From assembly GCA_045534265.1 (NCBI GenBank), contig JAZSJH010000007.1, positions 183,643 through 247,642 on the forward strand: a stretch of DNA of 64,000 bases, given 5' to 3'. This stretch comes from CAKVLS01 sp045534265. GTDB lineage: Bacteria; Bacillota; Clostridia; Christensenellales; UBA1242. The position numbers and the translations under genes were made by a program. The notes beneath the pieces are model-generated. The model was given only the letters and a program-made list of their open reading frames with translations, did no database searches and was not told where the DNA came from. Shown here piece after piece: positions 20,601 to 26,390 of this stretch; the stretch's first letter is position 1, and the number at the start of each line of letters is the position of its first letter.

Positions 20601-21218
20601 CAAATGGTAACTGGTTCAAAACTTGTATTTAGTTATAGAAAGGATGGCTCTGTTAACACTTATGATGATACAGCATATATTAAAGACTTAGTAGCTGGTG
20701 AAAACCAAACTGTATTTACATTTGAATCTGACATGTCATTTACTCCTGAATGGGAAGCTATTCCTTATGACGTAAGAGTTTATTATAACTATCCAGATGG
20801 CGGAACATCATTTAAGTTGTATAATGTGTATGCAGGTAGTATTATCAATGAAAGCTTGAATGCGTCTCCAGTTCCTGATCCTATGGGTTATACCTTGGCG
20901 GGATATTCTAGAACAGCAGATGGTTCGTCGGGATTGCTCGAAACAGAAGCGATAATGCCTGGTGAAGAAGTTATTCTTTATGCTCAGTGGACGCCTGTAA
21001 AAGTTGTCATTTCATACTATGATGAAAACTATATTACAATACTTCATCAAGATGAAGTTGATTATGGTACAGAAATACAAGTATGGCAAACTGATACAGT
21101 TGCAGTTTGGTACAACATTGGCACACAAGCTTTGTATGATCCAGGATCAGCATTCTTGATTGCTAGTACAAGTCAACTAGAGCTTTCATTTAGAGCTTAT
21201 TCGGTATCGATGGATTGA
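5622..21218 (+). CDS. Giant membrane-anchored surface protein: InlB B-type repeats and beta-helix modules
   Basis: About 5,198 residues. AAGGAG (5606-5611) is 10 nt from ATG 5622; the TTG at 5613 is too close to be the start. The N-terminus is basic (RRKGIR) followed by one hydrophobic segment (about 10-30) without an obvious cleavage site, so it may be an uncleaved anchor. Residues ~35-2105 hold about 23 repeats, each with a GY-x-F-x-GW core and ending in L-Y-A-x-W, typical of Listeria-Bacteroides (Flg_new, InlB B) repeats. Residues ~2115-4610 are right-handed beta-helix rungs marked by many GGAIYN/GGGIY motifs, in three modules. Four more InlB-like segments follow to ~5190. There is no LPXTG signal or C-terminal membrane segment. 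The likely role is adhesion or cell-cell contact, inferred from architecture only. A terminator follows directly. Confidence 0.88.
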   Translation: MAESRRKGIRLVIILCVVVALAVTGVLIWTSRRATVRFYSEQGALDSMSVSIGGTIEQPKDPIAKDKGYAFGGWYSDPGFTTEFDFDLPIERDTTIYVKWVERTFTVTVVRVTNTGSFNEVLWSSSGKYKSTITLPTKDTTTTYQDLATPKYNFQRANQTFIGFATRPNASGDFGYQYLPGADFTIPNDSIFLYAIFRGAESSFIFNPNSADGETKNETGYFNEYFTVPSSEGLSKQYHSFAYWCTGADGIPRDSDGYPCDINSPNCVNVYYPGQTFKVTNTTPLTLYAIWERNQVNIALDAVGGMPSTGLIGDNLVDAGLEGGYDLSLIEVPIKNGYRLMEYNTLESGLGTSYAIDDIIEVGEEDITLYAIWARQLTVGYTLNNTKISDDELYKVGGYEDFIGIEGESFTILGLPVTCEITNFTFLGWSLDESATSATFHAGDVFTLLEADFTEVDKLTLYAVWRGDSRTLKLKNTADNQVQEISSYYGRREKLTSTAVHTDTNYYFVGWGTIDNYDYKNPGNYTGMIYGLGEYFEIGTNAEPGQANDILYSLWCPYSYNVTYYLQGGELKTVAPGESVYTKAYVYKETITLYSTATRSGYRFMGWSYSSSSPECAFYKNDEGTGFTLEMPGNSFQLYAVWSKEHTITFLNNALDATGLVNPIAGVIIGEQFVIPSENVSNSSVVRENYSIIGWATKEEGGTVYNFGDVITLEQADQNTYYAVWKGDSRNIQVYDGNKLVTTIEGEYGIDIPLVFEDALENSDEGYEVGGFYALLEQTVSGSVQEVRYEFAYGDNVRTTGIYFLDKDSRVVDTLKVYIVWNKKYFTVTYELNGGIYNNDDNDDMSAYRIYDQYTNVVTLAPLTPTKNKYEFKGWVEDVDNPTPIYDAGGEYTIPARNVILYALWARIYTLSYSSNGGELTPGQEDLTAQLYAKGTRVTVPNAPYSKTYYTFSTWNTRADGQGTNYSIGSSLEITADITLYAIWLGQSVTLELIVRDPGDASYGSEIRISPDPRYGDIVSISAYASSISAPAGLQLKGWKIDNQPTELDVAVDYTNDYQVDRVGNIQLYSVWAPKSYYFIIGLNGGIYNKTYNDHSVPTPFRSTINLSDFTTGTSAISKEGYRLLGFADEATAEVPTYGKEATITMPSETKRIYCVWQELTVITFDKNCDDPSMENYIFPGVRGDATYGTVNLNQINATFARTNFTLLGWSTSSTAIVADAGFAAGTPTYEIQNTNDIYLYAVWEGRAIKVRFDTNQEGGGDGSKFDRDRKYGDVIDLTATEFQLTNTDPGFTFGGWSTTSGANNNGGIVGNLYTVATESTTQELVTLYAIWNKRYFTLTYDYGDSSLGSKTTPDGFDSRSIQYTSTVDVSEFVTYAKRRLGYDFMGWSINVGEADPSKIYGRPNGSNAITNVNFIMPNSNITLHAIWEPIYVPIIYKSETPTGQNETWIGVGTGSSYTVQELYQLSFILPSNVIETGIAVYVTSYRFVGWKVEGDTSGLIRSAGESFQVNVRSYITLLAQWEENVVSVVVNANGGIITGKDSSTATYSVRETGTFTFLQGDQITRAGHRLVSYTINNQTYDILSTPSIQITTALMAPEDIATNTVRMTANWIKQVTVSFNKNGKFGEEILGTIENRVFDAGTSIILPACNETEGFQRTYYKFIGWNEYSDGSGTTFLAGATYTPSFDTPLYAIWEGNDRIVVLHYDTNQSGKAADGGTPEKTITGLKYGSLLDTSLYSGTADDEAKYKLDGWAVSPYAIGQPFVATHLQGSKIEIGGTDSDIYVHFYAVWEEREYKVTYNANGGIFYVGEATTKAGATTKADSNFAVQSGTTGDFYVKNPAKDRDFYTFVGWSTNSNMSWENASSKMPTAYEAISPAYIYSATASNHIYGFIMPASDVTLYAVWEPVLITVEYYTEPTDATAYRTESVRYNKAVTLLEGVTKADNNFGQWIHVDTDKTTVIAKYKAGTSLKIYNTTMSESEQKLSMKKIMFIAEWIPQTVYIQLLGNGGQFNDGTDSRLIETSVGRKFNVPAISDPQNQLVYVNHALKSFNLRENGSSTHNFSPGSEITIPSLNDSRLTHETVEIAGEEVTTYIYKLYAQWVEAEAYINRSSNELENPYYETLAGAISDANSGETVKILKDCYVKSEISINKQIILEPFSTVDAIDLNIYRYVNTVDGTGTYTGILFKIGTDGRLIVGQDSAEVPPYTMTFDGKASNSATYDSIFNVSGMLQLYNGVIVKNGKAVNGGAINMANTNAAATLHYVVFEDNEATSNGGAIYSNLCANIEIQNCEFSQNYAGTSGGAIYNNKSIVIQESQFLRNESNATGGAIYNTVTGVVSDTSNMYNANEARTSGGAIYNLGNYTLSGGNFVANSARSSGGAIYNAETTSVTITMTITDCVFGNIDDEAGGNRATASGGAVHNVGKASITGSFFYNNNVAEGNSGGAIYNNGTNTSLILTNSTFQANKAPNGYGGAITNNNGTLAIGEEGVASSTIVFRNNSATTGRGYSLAVTGGTTNVFFADFVEHIYEELTSYGGVVFQSAGTLNFYGGNINGNIITHGYGALLVSGGTCNVNNLLIYNNVAKAGAGIALISNGTVTLNSGEIYQNTAGQGAGVYMRDKNTTLNFYGGTIGSTNVDNKNYAQGYTYESTVIIANGGGIYSNGKINFNGGTLINNEADANGGGIYSNGTITLVAGTIKGNLAAMNGGGIYADATGGSTNGTITFNTSTSVKMLIQDNLCADGAYRLAIYDDSNGEYYGNGIYTSTKTIISGYIELTSNGKSDDEEIINDLFIAIRDNQDNPTKIAVFDNAVSKTLNDETKICITSKLAQMGDKLVSFPSRAMAANNIGKFLYGGDESGFRVKDTYLVLGNYAAIIMRDGAEVFYQTLTEAYLGAQEGEEIILYKNINIQNDLQIYNEESDLRAAQEALVGAVDITSSFYIGKKISIVAGAEYKISRGGISDNLFTVVGSGQLTLGTDSPISGANLIVEGDAVETGSLIKVEAHADDLPDTPKFILNKGATLRNNTAVSGSAIYAEAYIRLIGGTITGNTASEFGGAIYSTKYIDLSGEAVITENHAHSGAGIYIANADTTTYAMVISTTTSQITKNEATFAGGGIYVQSGKIKLTACTISENIAADRNTSGAGGGGIYLAQGTILETAQKSANNAANAAAILITNNETGTNGGGVAVDNATFTFPIGTITGNDAQNNGGGVAIINTTGGTATGVFNTNNASSSTSASYYNNLINSNSASNGGAIAIIAGTLNISYTKIYGNTATRGGAIFNKDTVNFGKYTFIGNDSTSSGNTADLDGGGIYNDTTGTINQVNGNTSDGQNLNVLFNQALSGMGGGIANNGTMTFTYYTNIYGNRAATGAGVANLDDGRFTISANGKMYRNAATGSAYGGGALYNVGTVQVLSSYTFGDGSSVANGNTAIRGGGIYNGGTLTFGSSTELKTINIYISNNTAELFGGGLYMINGEWVDYSIGNTDINNNVQSSSAGGGAGICIAGGSVVSKFHNYYEVNATGGRNSSCWMHVSNNVSGGAGGGILVTGTAEAGVTFCSTQITNNTATGRGGGFALQGGDVRFADPDNGQRFAVQMKGNSSNVGAGMYLATVLYINCNQNTSNLSTGAWSDEIYLANARSYMIYSKSGATTSFAPEVTLYVKANDYTDGRRIAKFGTYLGTMEVTNDSGGTDIIEYETTFAENYFSKFGKKETGIISGITYDDSGYVVFADPIAYNIEKKTYHGNLAEAAAAAASGNHIVITKSHTVTNQVLIVDKSLSFVISEPIILTRSSRLFFDMFRVFTTKTQARETSASNTTSLYTVTFNENITLTSDAYGTIEYGKNVTLTMDGNKDHPTLKNQTLTKWGGAYSHYDYQTRGSLIGVHSGPYTKNADGTIKPGYNSAGDLFGHSTRGAGTFLNGTELTGSLPDNYNIYPARASLTVYNTDFKNNFSAYAGGAITFKGSASTSTSYTSSALTLNGCNFENNETGYYCWQSGVRGGWYTFYQSGGGGGALFMLGGRSTIDFCTFKNNISASHGGAVSSILQQSGNSTPLSVSNCSFENNSTVQGVGGAMEIIPVTGDVHISQTTFNANSATMHGGALYMFRTSKTYQMLIDEGYVYTNGHELYYGGTYEKRTTSEGFVSYWLTNGTPEVYTTTSSKYRFYISSGTTFEGNIAGSTGSSYSGGAIYCRQYLYIGDGGIVKFDGNSATSSGGTIWVESVPYFDSEGLEIKNGVSKGSGGGIYFVKTPAMVKKLTVTGNKATTNGGGMYFAEYANLYDVVVTNNQAKNGAGIYFAASTQNTIFGGRIDGNSADELGGGIYAPGGWAIALTLYNLTSVSNNRAGYAGGGVYCYGSLVFIGGEEDTGGTTVSENEVYSIKSDMGGGAGLWSYWEVMVSGTVSFLNNKITSNAPLNRGGGAAIFLYQDELWLSTCSRYNSGTIEASLLDVENKVFFYERNASTYYTTDTIDSVVHTRWRSSSYYSQKFTVANITISGNDAGQSQGDGIYYWGATMYMSGALKIEDDIYMMNSTSSIVKVDNTLIVQQMPFYFTYPTAPADNAQFVYVPAKVGFTEASAAMFNVTNDGYYTEKTSGTYNASPTNSNRNSVLEIHMKKGSLSVTMRADTANGEKYMGTSDGITQGLAQFTVGFSDSMITIYKTVQPFKEGHVFRGFEILNSAETAVLFTLEFTADGSYGVFPTKDQIQSAFSNVMPSSIIMRCIWEETSYTIYVHKYVVDNGSISGGKSITDGQYEATAANGYQYYITSSQSFEHIINDLETAASTEDNTKKKNYLKGYTVSGYMLSYDRKYYTKTSKYPYTFGYNSSSSKPSTDLYIVYTTAEYTLTFNKDANSEMLTENTTMKAKYGQYLALLSANMISRPGYRLKGWNGSDGKLYRVANGTLQNDDSSYTLTNDTTYPWSISSTTFTSTNHTHSKTATLTMVAKKNFYISFSYKTSSEQNFDYLWIDYYANSTTTSYTRVVTQSGQKDWLTYSMQMVTGSKLVFSYRKDGSVNTYDDTAYIKDLVAGENQTVFTFESDMSFTPEWEAIPYDVRVYYNYPDGGTSFKLYNVYAGSIINESLNASPVPDPMGYTLAGYSRTADGSSGLLETEAIMPGEEVILYAQWTPVKVVISYYDENYITILHQDEVDYGTEIQVWQTDTVAVWYNIGTQALYDPGSAFLIASTSQLELSFRAYSVSMD

Positions 21219-21271
21219 GTAAATATTGATACTAATTAGCCCTTTATAAGATTTCAAACTAACATACAAAT

Positions 21272-21304
21272 AAAAAGAGAGTTAAATTTTAACTCTCTTT
21301 TTTG
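21272..21304 (+). terminator. Intrinsic terminator after the giant gene
   Basis: Arms GAGAGTTAAA (21277-21286) and TTTAACTCTC (21288-21297), with flanking A and T runs that extend the stem and give a T tract. Confidence 0.85.
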
Positions 21305-21422
21305 TTTGTTATTTTATAGTTTTTTTGGCATTTATGAATTGGGCTAGGTGGTTATCTGTAAGGAGATTAATTAATAAAAAATCTTTGTGTTAGTTAAAAT
21401 TATTTTTTGATTGTTTGATATT

Positions 21423-21438
21423 TCGACCATGTGGTCGA
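21423..21438. promoter_or_regulatory. Operator-like palindrome TCGACCA-TG-TGGTCGA
   Basis: Perfect 7-bp arms (21423-21429 and 21432-21438) around a TG centre. It contains the GACC...GGTC half-sites seen at 5076, 21507 and 21563. It lies between the giant gene and the Nudix gene. Confidence 0.45.
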
Positions 21439-21506
21439 TTTTATAGGCTTTAGTGTAGGATAATATGTGTAATAGAATTTAATAAAAAAAAGTACATAAG
21501 ATATTG

Positions 21507-21518
21507 GACTAATTGGTC
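21507..21518. promoter_or_regulatory. Operator-like site GACTAATTGGTC
   Basis: It matches the GACC-N4-GGTC pattern with one mismatch (GACT). The centre AATT is the same as in the site at 5076. Confidence 0.35.
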
Positions 21519-21562
21519 GGGTGCGGGATTTGCCTGATTTATGCTAGGTATAGCGATTATTA

Positions 21563-21574
21563 GACCGGTTGGTC
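21563..21574. promoter_or_regulatory. Operator-like site GACCGGTTGGTC
   Basis: GACC/GGTC half-sites around GGTT, 90 bp before the Nudix start codon. With 21423 and 21507 it makes three such sites within 152 bp. The rest of the 446-bp gap (21219-21664) is AT-rich, and I see no gene in it. Confidence 0.4.
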
Positions 21575-21664
21575 GGAACTTGTTTTTATACAATATTTTA
21601 TTAATTTTTGTTATTTGTTTTATTAGTTTTTTGTTTTGTGTTAAAATGATTTTGGAGATGAATT

Positions 21665-22225
21665 ATGGATAATAAAGATTTGAAAAAGTTAACAAATTGT
21701 AAGTGGATTAATTTGTATTCTAGAAAAGTAAGAGATAAGTTTGATTATTATTTTTGCAGTAGAAGGGCTGGCGAAAATGTTTCTAAAAATGGCGTTGTGG
21801 ACGCGGTAAGGGTTTTGCCTTATTTGGTTAAAGAGGGTAAAACTTATGTTGTTGTTAATAGCCAATTTAGATATTCAGTAAATAATGAGTTAAGTGAACT
21901 TTGTGCGGGGCTTGTTGAAAATGGTGAAGATCCTATAGAAGCTGCAAAGCGTGAAGTTATGGAAGAAACTGGCGGAAGAGTTTTGGAGATAAAAGAACTT
22001 TTTGGCGGATACAACTCTCCGGGTATGAGTGATGAGTATACCAGATGTTTTATTGCCAGAGTAGTTTTAGACGGAGTTCAAAATCTTGATGATGGTGAGC
22101 AGATTAGTGTTAAGCTAGTGCCAGTTGGGGATATTCCAAAACTTGTTGAAGATGAAGATTTTTGTCTTCATTCAAAGACACTTCTTATGATGTTTTATTA
22201 TATGAAAAAATTAGATAACAAATAG
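21665..22225 (+). CDS. Nudix hydrolase, ADP-ribose pyrophosphatase-like
   Basis: 186 residues. The Nudix box is complete: Gly82-x5-Glu88-x7-Arg96-Glu97-V-M-Glu100-Glu101-T-Gly103-Gly104. It binds Mg2+ and catalyses hydrolysis of a nucleoside-diphosphate linkage. The box is followed by a G-x-x-x-SPG-like turn (GGYNSPGMSDEY), which resembles the proline motif of ADP-ribose pyrophosphatases, so ADP-ribose or a related sugar nucleotide is the best guess. GGAG is 7 nt before the ATG. It is probably a single-gene unit, with a terminator after it and operator-like palindromes before it. Confidence 0.85.
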   Translation: MDNKDLKKLTNCKWINLYSRKVRDKFDYYFCSRRAGENVSKNGVVDAVRVLPYLVKEGKTYVVVNSQFRYSVNNELSELCAGLVENGEDPIEAAKREVMEETGGRVLEIKELFGGYNSPGMSDEYTRCFIARVVLDGVQNLDDGEQISVKLVPVGDIPKLVEDEDFCLHSKTLLMMFYYMKKLDNK

Positions 22226-22231
22226 TTTTGT

Positions 22232-22265
22232 AATTGCATTGTTGATTTTACAATGCAATTTTTTA
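22232..22265 (+). terminator. Intrinsic terminator after the Nudix gene
   Basis: Perfect 11-bp arms AATTGCATTGT (22232-22242) and ACAATGCAATT (22250-22260), then a T run. Confidence 0.88.
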
Positions 22266-22368
22266 TATGCTAGATTTGTGATTGAAAAGTTTATGGGAAT
22301 ATTAAGAAAATAAGTCTTTTGTATTTTGATAATTTATGTTAATATATATGTGTAGGAGAAAAACTATA

Positions 22369-24531
22369 ATGGTAATGGAACAAGAATTTATCGACTATAT
22401 TAATAACCTTTATGGTAAAGACGGAGAAATTATATTCAAGGCTTTTGACTTTGCGGAGAAAAAACACAAAGGGCAATTTAGAGACACAGGAGACGAATAT
22501 ATTTCTCACCCATACGAAACTGCAAAAATTTTGGCAAGTATGAGAGCGGACATACCAACCGTTGTGAGTGGTATGCTACACGATTGTATTGAAGATACTG
22601 ATTGTAGTGAAAAAGAAATATATGATAACTTTGGTGATGAGATAGGGAACATTGTTGTTGGGGCTTCTAAAATTGAGCCCATCAAACACGCTCGTATGCA
22701 AAACCTAGATGAGAACGAAAATTTGCGAAAGATGTTTTTGACACTTAGCAAAGATGCTCGTGTTGCATTTGTAAAGCTTGCAGATAGACTTCATAACATG
22801 AGAACCCTAGATGTAAAGACTAGAGTAAAACAAATCAAGATTGCAAAAGAAACTTTGGACATATATGTACCGCTAGCAGAACGTCTTGGTATGAGTAGGT
22901 TCAAAAGAGATCTTGAGAACCTTTGCTTTAAGTATATCTTTCCAGAAGAGTATGTTGAAACTGAAAAGTTTATGGAAGAGACTTATAAAAAGCGTGAACA
23001 TATTATCGTTGACATTACAAACACAATCAAAAAACTTGCAGAGGAGCACGGCATAACAAAAGTTAGAGTTCAAAGCCGTATTAAGAGCAATTTTGGTGTT
23101 TTCAAAAAGCAACAACAAAAAGGCAAAGATGGAGTATATGATATTGTTGCTCACAGAATAATAGTTGAAGAAGTAAAAGACTGTTATGCTATGCTTGGGG
23201 CTGTTCATAACTTCTGGAAACCTGTTGAAGGTAGAATAAAAGACTATATAGCAACTCCAAAGAAAAATCTATATATGTCACTGCATACTACCGTGTTATA
23301 TCCAACAGAAAACGAAGAAGGATCTATTCCTTTTGAAATTCAAATAAGAACAGAAGAAATGCATAACTTCTGTGAATATGGTATTGCTGCTCACTGGATA
23401 TACAAAGAAAAAGGTAGCAATAGTACAAAAGGCGAAGTAAATACAACAATGCTTGCTATGAAAAAAATGCAAACGGCAGAAAACAAACAGCAAGTAGATG
23501 ACAATGCAGAAGAGTTTATGCAAATAATCAAAGCTGGTTTTTATGCAAGCAAAATATTTGTGTTTACACCAAAGCTAAATGTTGTAGAACTTCTTGATGG
23601 CGCTAACACTATTGATATGGCGTATTATATCCACTCTGGACTTGGTAATAAATGTACTGGAGCTAAGATAAATGGCAAGATGGTGCCTATTGATACAAAA
23701 CTTAAAACTGGTGATATAGTTGAGATATTGACATCACCAAACTCAAAAGGCCCATCAAAAGACTGGCTAAAGATTGTAAAAATGCAATCAACCAAAGACA
23801 AAATCAATTCTTTCTTCCGTAAAGAAATGAAAGAAGAGAATATCAAAAAAGGTAAGGTTATTCTAGAACAAGCCGCAAAAGCAAAAGGTTACCCACTTCC
23901 TAGTCTTCTTGATGATGAATGGTTGCCACAGCTATACGAAAAACTATCTATGAAAGATATGAACGAAATTTATGCATCAATGGGACATGGTAGCCTTGCA
24001 AGTCTAAAAGTTATCAACAGACTTGTTGCTTTGTATGAGCAGTATACAAAACCAGAAGAAATCAAATTAAACAAAGTCTTTACTGGCGACAAGAGATTAA
24101 AAAATACAGACATCTCAGGTCTTAATGGAATAATGACAAAACTTGCGAAATGTTGCAATCCAGTACCTGGAGATGAAATTGTAGGCTATGTTTCTCGTGG
24201 CCGCGGCGTTACAATCCATAGAGCGGATTGCATAGTGGTGGATACGCTAGAGCAAGATAGACTAATGCCTATAGATTGGGGCAAAACAAAAGAAGAGTCA
24301 AAATACACAGCAGTTATAAAGATAATTGCAAAGAATGCTCCAACAACACTTGCATCAATTTCTAATAAACTTGCCGAAAATAAAATTAATATCAATTATA
24401 TTTATTCGGATACAAACAAAACAAATGATGCGATATATAACATAGGTATAGAAGTAAAAAGCAAACAAGAACTTACTGAGTTTATTAATAAGCTAAAAGC
24501 TATGAACGAAGTATATGATGTAATAAGATAA
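22369..24531 (+). CDS. rel: Bifunctional (p)ppGpp synthetase/hydrolase, RelA/SpoT family
   Basis: About 720 residues. AGGAG (22354-22358) is 10 nt from ATG 22369; an ATG at 22375 follows two codons later. Domains in order: an HD hydrolase with intact motifs (SHPYETAKIL, MLHDCIEDT, RLHNMRTL); the synthetase (RIKDYIATPKKN, FEIQIRTEEM, CEYGIAAHW); a TGS domain (IFVFTPKLNVVELLDGA); a zinc-finger-like CCNPVPGDEIVGY region; and a C-terminal ACT domain. All signatures suggest both activities are retained. The conserved NGYQSLHT stretch reads NLYMSLHT here; the Tyr and SLHT are kept. The TIR-protein gene starts 17 nt downstream with no terminator between, so the two are probably co-transcribed. Confidence 0.93.
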   Translation: MVMEQEFIDYINNLYGKDGEIIFKAFDFAEKKHKGQFRDTGDEYISHPYETAKILASMRADIPTVVSGMLHDCIEDTDCSEKEIYDNFGDEIGNIVVGASKIEPIKHARMQNLDENENLRKMFLTLSKDARVAFVKLADRLHNMRTLDVKTRVKQIKIAKETLDIYVPLAERLGMSRFKRDLENLCFKYIFPEEYVETEKFMEETYKKREHIIVDITNTIKKLAEEHGITKVRVQSRIKSNFGVFKKQQQKGKDGVYDIVAHRIIVEEVKDCYAMLGAVHNFWKPVEGRIKDYIATPKKNLYMSLHTTVLYPTENEEGSIPFEIQIRTEEMHNFCEYGIAAHWIYKEKGSNSTKGEVNTTMLAMKKMQTAENKQQVDDNAEEFMQIIKAGFYASKIFVFTPKLNVVELLDGANTIDMAYYIHSGLGNKCTGAKINGKMVPIDTKLKTGDIVEILTSPNSKGPSKDWLKIVKMQSTKDKINSFFRKEMKEENIKKGKVILEQAAKAKGYPLPSLLDDEWLPQLYEKLSMKDMNEIYASMGHGSLASLKVINRLVALYEQYTKPEEIKLNKVFTGDKRLKNTDISGLNGIMTKLAKCCNPVPGDEIVGYVSRGRGVTIHRADCIVVDTLEQDRLMPIDWGKTKEESKYTAVIKIIAKNAPTTLASISNKLAENKININYIYSDTNKTNDAIYNIGIEVKSKQELTEFINKLKAMNEVYDVIR

Positions 24532-24548
24532 ATAAAAGGGATTTACAT

Positions 24549-26381
24549 ATGAAAAAACAAGAAGTAATAAGATGTCAAAGTTGTGGTTCTAGTAGTATAG
24601 AAAATAGTGGCAACGGAATAGGCAAATGTAGCCATTGCGGGTCTACTATGATTTTGCCACGACAAAATGAAGAAATAATTTCAATGCTTAATGCTGCCTA
24701 TGTATATAGGGAGAATTTCAATTATGATTTGGCAATCAAAAGTTATCAATTTGTTTTGGAAAAAGATTCCAATGAACTTGCTGCTTATGAGGGTATACTT
24801 TTGTCTGAATATGGTATAGAATATGTCAAAGATAGTTATACTGGCAGGCTAGTTCCCACTTGTCATCGCGCGCACTTTAAGTCAATATTCGAAGATGATT
24901 ATTATAAGACTTTAATAACCCTTGCAAGTGATGAGCAGAAAGTTGTTATTGAGCAAAAAGCAAAAGAGATAGATAAATTACAACAAGCTATCGAAAGACA
25001 ATTAAAAAACGAACAAGAATATGATGTGTTTATTTCTTATAAAGCAAATGATGAAAAGGGCGAAAGGACAGAAGATTCGCTTATAGCAAGAAATATATAT
25101 GAAGAGCTTGTTAAGAAAAACTACAGAGTATTCTTTGCTGAAAAATCTTTAGAAGACAGACTTGGTAGCGAATATGAGCCGATTATATTCAAAGCTTTAC
25201 ATACAAGTAAAATATTTATATTGGTCGGTACTAGCAAGCAAAATGTAGAAGCAAATTGGGTTCGTAATGAATGGTCAAGATTTATAGATAGAATAAAGAC
25301 AGATAAAGATTTGCCAGTGGGCTGTTTTATACCTGTGTTTAAGGATATGAGCCCTTATGATATGCCAAAAGTAAACAACACATTTGTTCAAGGTGTTGAT
25401 GCTGGAAAATTGGGCTATGTTGTATCTGTGGTTGATGGCGTAACAAAACTTCTAAAACCAGAAAAAGAACAAAAAGTAATCTCTGTATTTGATGATATAG
25501 ACAACTTTGCAGAGTTTGACAGAATCAAGAGACAAAGAAATGCCGAACTAAAAGAAAAAAGATGGAAAGAGTTAAAAGCTAGCAAAGGTATCAAAAAATG
25601 GTGTTACTACGCATTCTTATTCTCTCCTTGGATACTTGGGCTTGCGACATTAATTTTATCTTTTAGTCCTTCAAGTTATTTATTTCAAGAGATGTCTGTG
25701 ATGACAAGTAGAATTGTCCTTTGGAGCATTTTGGTTGTTTTGGCTATTGTGGTTACAACTATACATATTATAAAGTATGGCATCAAAAGACTCCATTTTA
25801 CAATAGTTCCGTATGCTTTTATTTTAGCGATAGTATTATCTTCTGTTAGCATGATGTATCTAATTCCAATTGCGCCTGGCGGATTTACTATGGATAATAT
25901 TTCAATGAACAGATATTATGATGATGGTTTATTTTATAAGTGGGATGGTAATGACGGAGCAAAGCTAAATGATATTTGTTTATATGGATACAAGCGATAT
26001 ACTAAAAAAATAAATGGAAAAACAGTCTTTTATGTTCCAAAAGAAATTGCTGGAAATGTTGTCAAAACTGTAGAGGTTATCTTGCCAAAAGATATAGATA
26101 TTGTAGTATTTCCAAAGGGGTATGAAGGTGCTGCGAACCTATATGTAATTGGTAACAAAAAATTAGATGGAATATATTTCCATTCAGCTGCGATTAATGG
26201 CATCATTGTGGGCAAAGCTGGAAAAGATGAGTACGGCAATAGATGGACAGCTTCATATGAAGGAACTGTAAATATTTATTACGAAAATACCTGTTTTACT
26301 AATTCTTGGGGGTCAGAAGGAATTGAATATTTGCCTTCTTATATGAATGTGATTGCAGGCACAGGAGAAATGTATAAATGA
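24549..26381 (+). CDS. Zinc-ribbon, TIR-domain, three-pass membrane protein
   Basis: 610 residues. A zinc ribbon (Cys9, Cys12, Cys27, Cys30) is followed by a helical, TPR-like stretch (~40-155). The TIR domain spans ~157-300: EYDVFISYKANDEKGERTED, then YRVFFAEKSLEDRLGSEYEP. Trp237-x3-Glu241 (WVRNEW) sits where catalytic TIR NADases have their W-x3-E glutamate. Three hydrophobic segments follow (about 351-372, 385-407, 416-440), then a ~170-residue C-terminal domain I do not recognise. Zinc-ribbon plus TIR proteins of this kind are common in gut Clostridia, and I know of no established function. NAD cleavage, protein scaffolding or phage defence are possible inferences. It lies 17 nt behind rel. 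Confidence 0.82.
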   Translation: MKKQEVIRCQSCGSSSIENSGNGIGKCSHCGSTMILPRQNEEIISMLNAAYVYRENFNYDLAIKSYQFVLEKDSNELAAYEGILLSEYGIEYVKDSYTGRLVPTCHRAHFKSIFEDDYYKTLITLASDEQKVVIEQKAKEIDKLQQAIERQLKNEQEYDVFISYKANDEKGERTEDSLIARNIYEELVKKNYRVFFAEKSLEDRLGSEYEPIIFKALHTSKIFILVGTSKQNVEANWVRNEWSRFIDRIKTDKDLPVGCFIPVFKDMSPYDMPKVNNTFVQGVDAGKLGYVVSVVDGVTKLLKPEKEQKVISVFDDIDNFAEFDRIKRQRNAELKEKRWKELKASKGIKKWCYYAFLFSPWILGLATLILSFSPSSYLFQEMSVMTSRIVLWSILVVLAIVVTTIHIIKYGIKRLHFTIVPYAFILAIVLSSVSMMYLIPIAPGGFTMDNISMNRYYDDGLFYKWDGNDGAKLNDICLYGYKRYTKKINGKTVFYVPKEIAGNVVKTVEVILPKDIDIVVFPKGYEGAANLYVIGNKKLDGIYFHSAAINGIIVGKAGKDEYGNRWTASYEGTVNIYYENTCFTNSWGSEGIEYLPSYMNVIAGTGEMYK

Positions 26382-26390
26382 ACAAAATAA

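Noticed and set aside
21600..21664. Extended -10 (TGTTAAAAT at 21639-21647) as the Nudix promoter
   Set aside because: It would place the transcription start on top of the ribosome binding site, and no -35 lies at a suitable distance.
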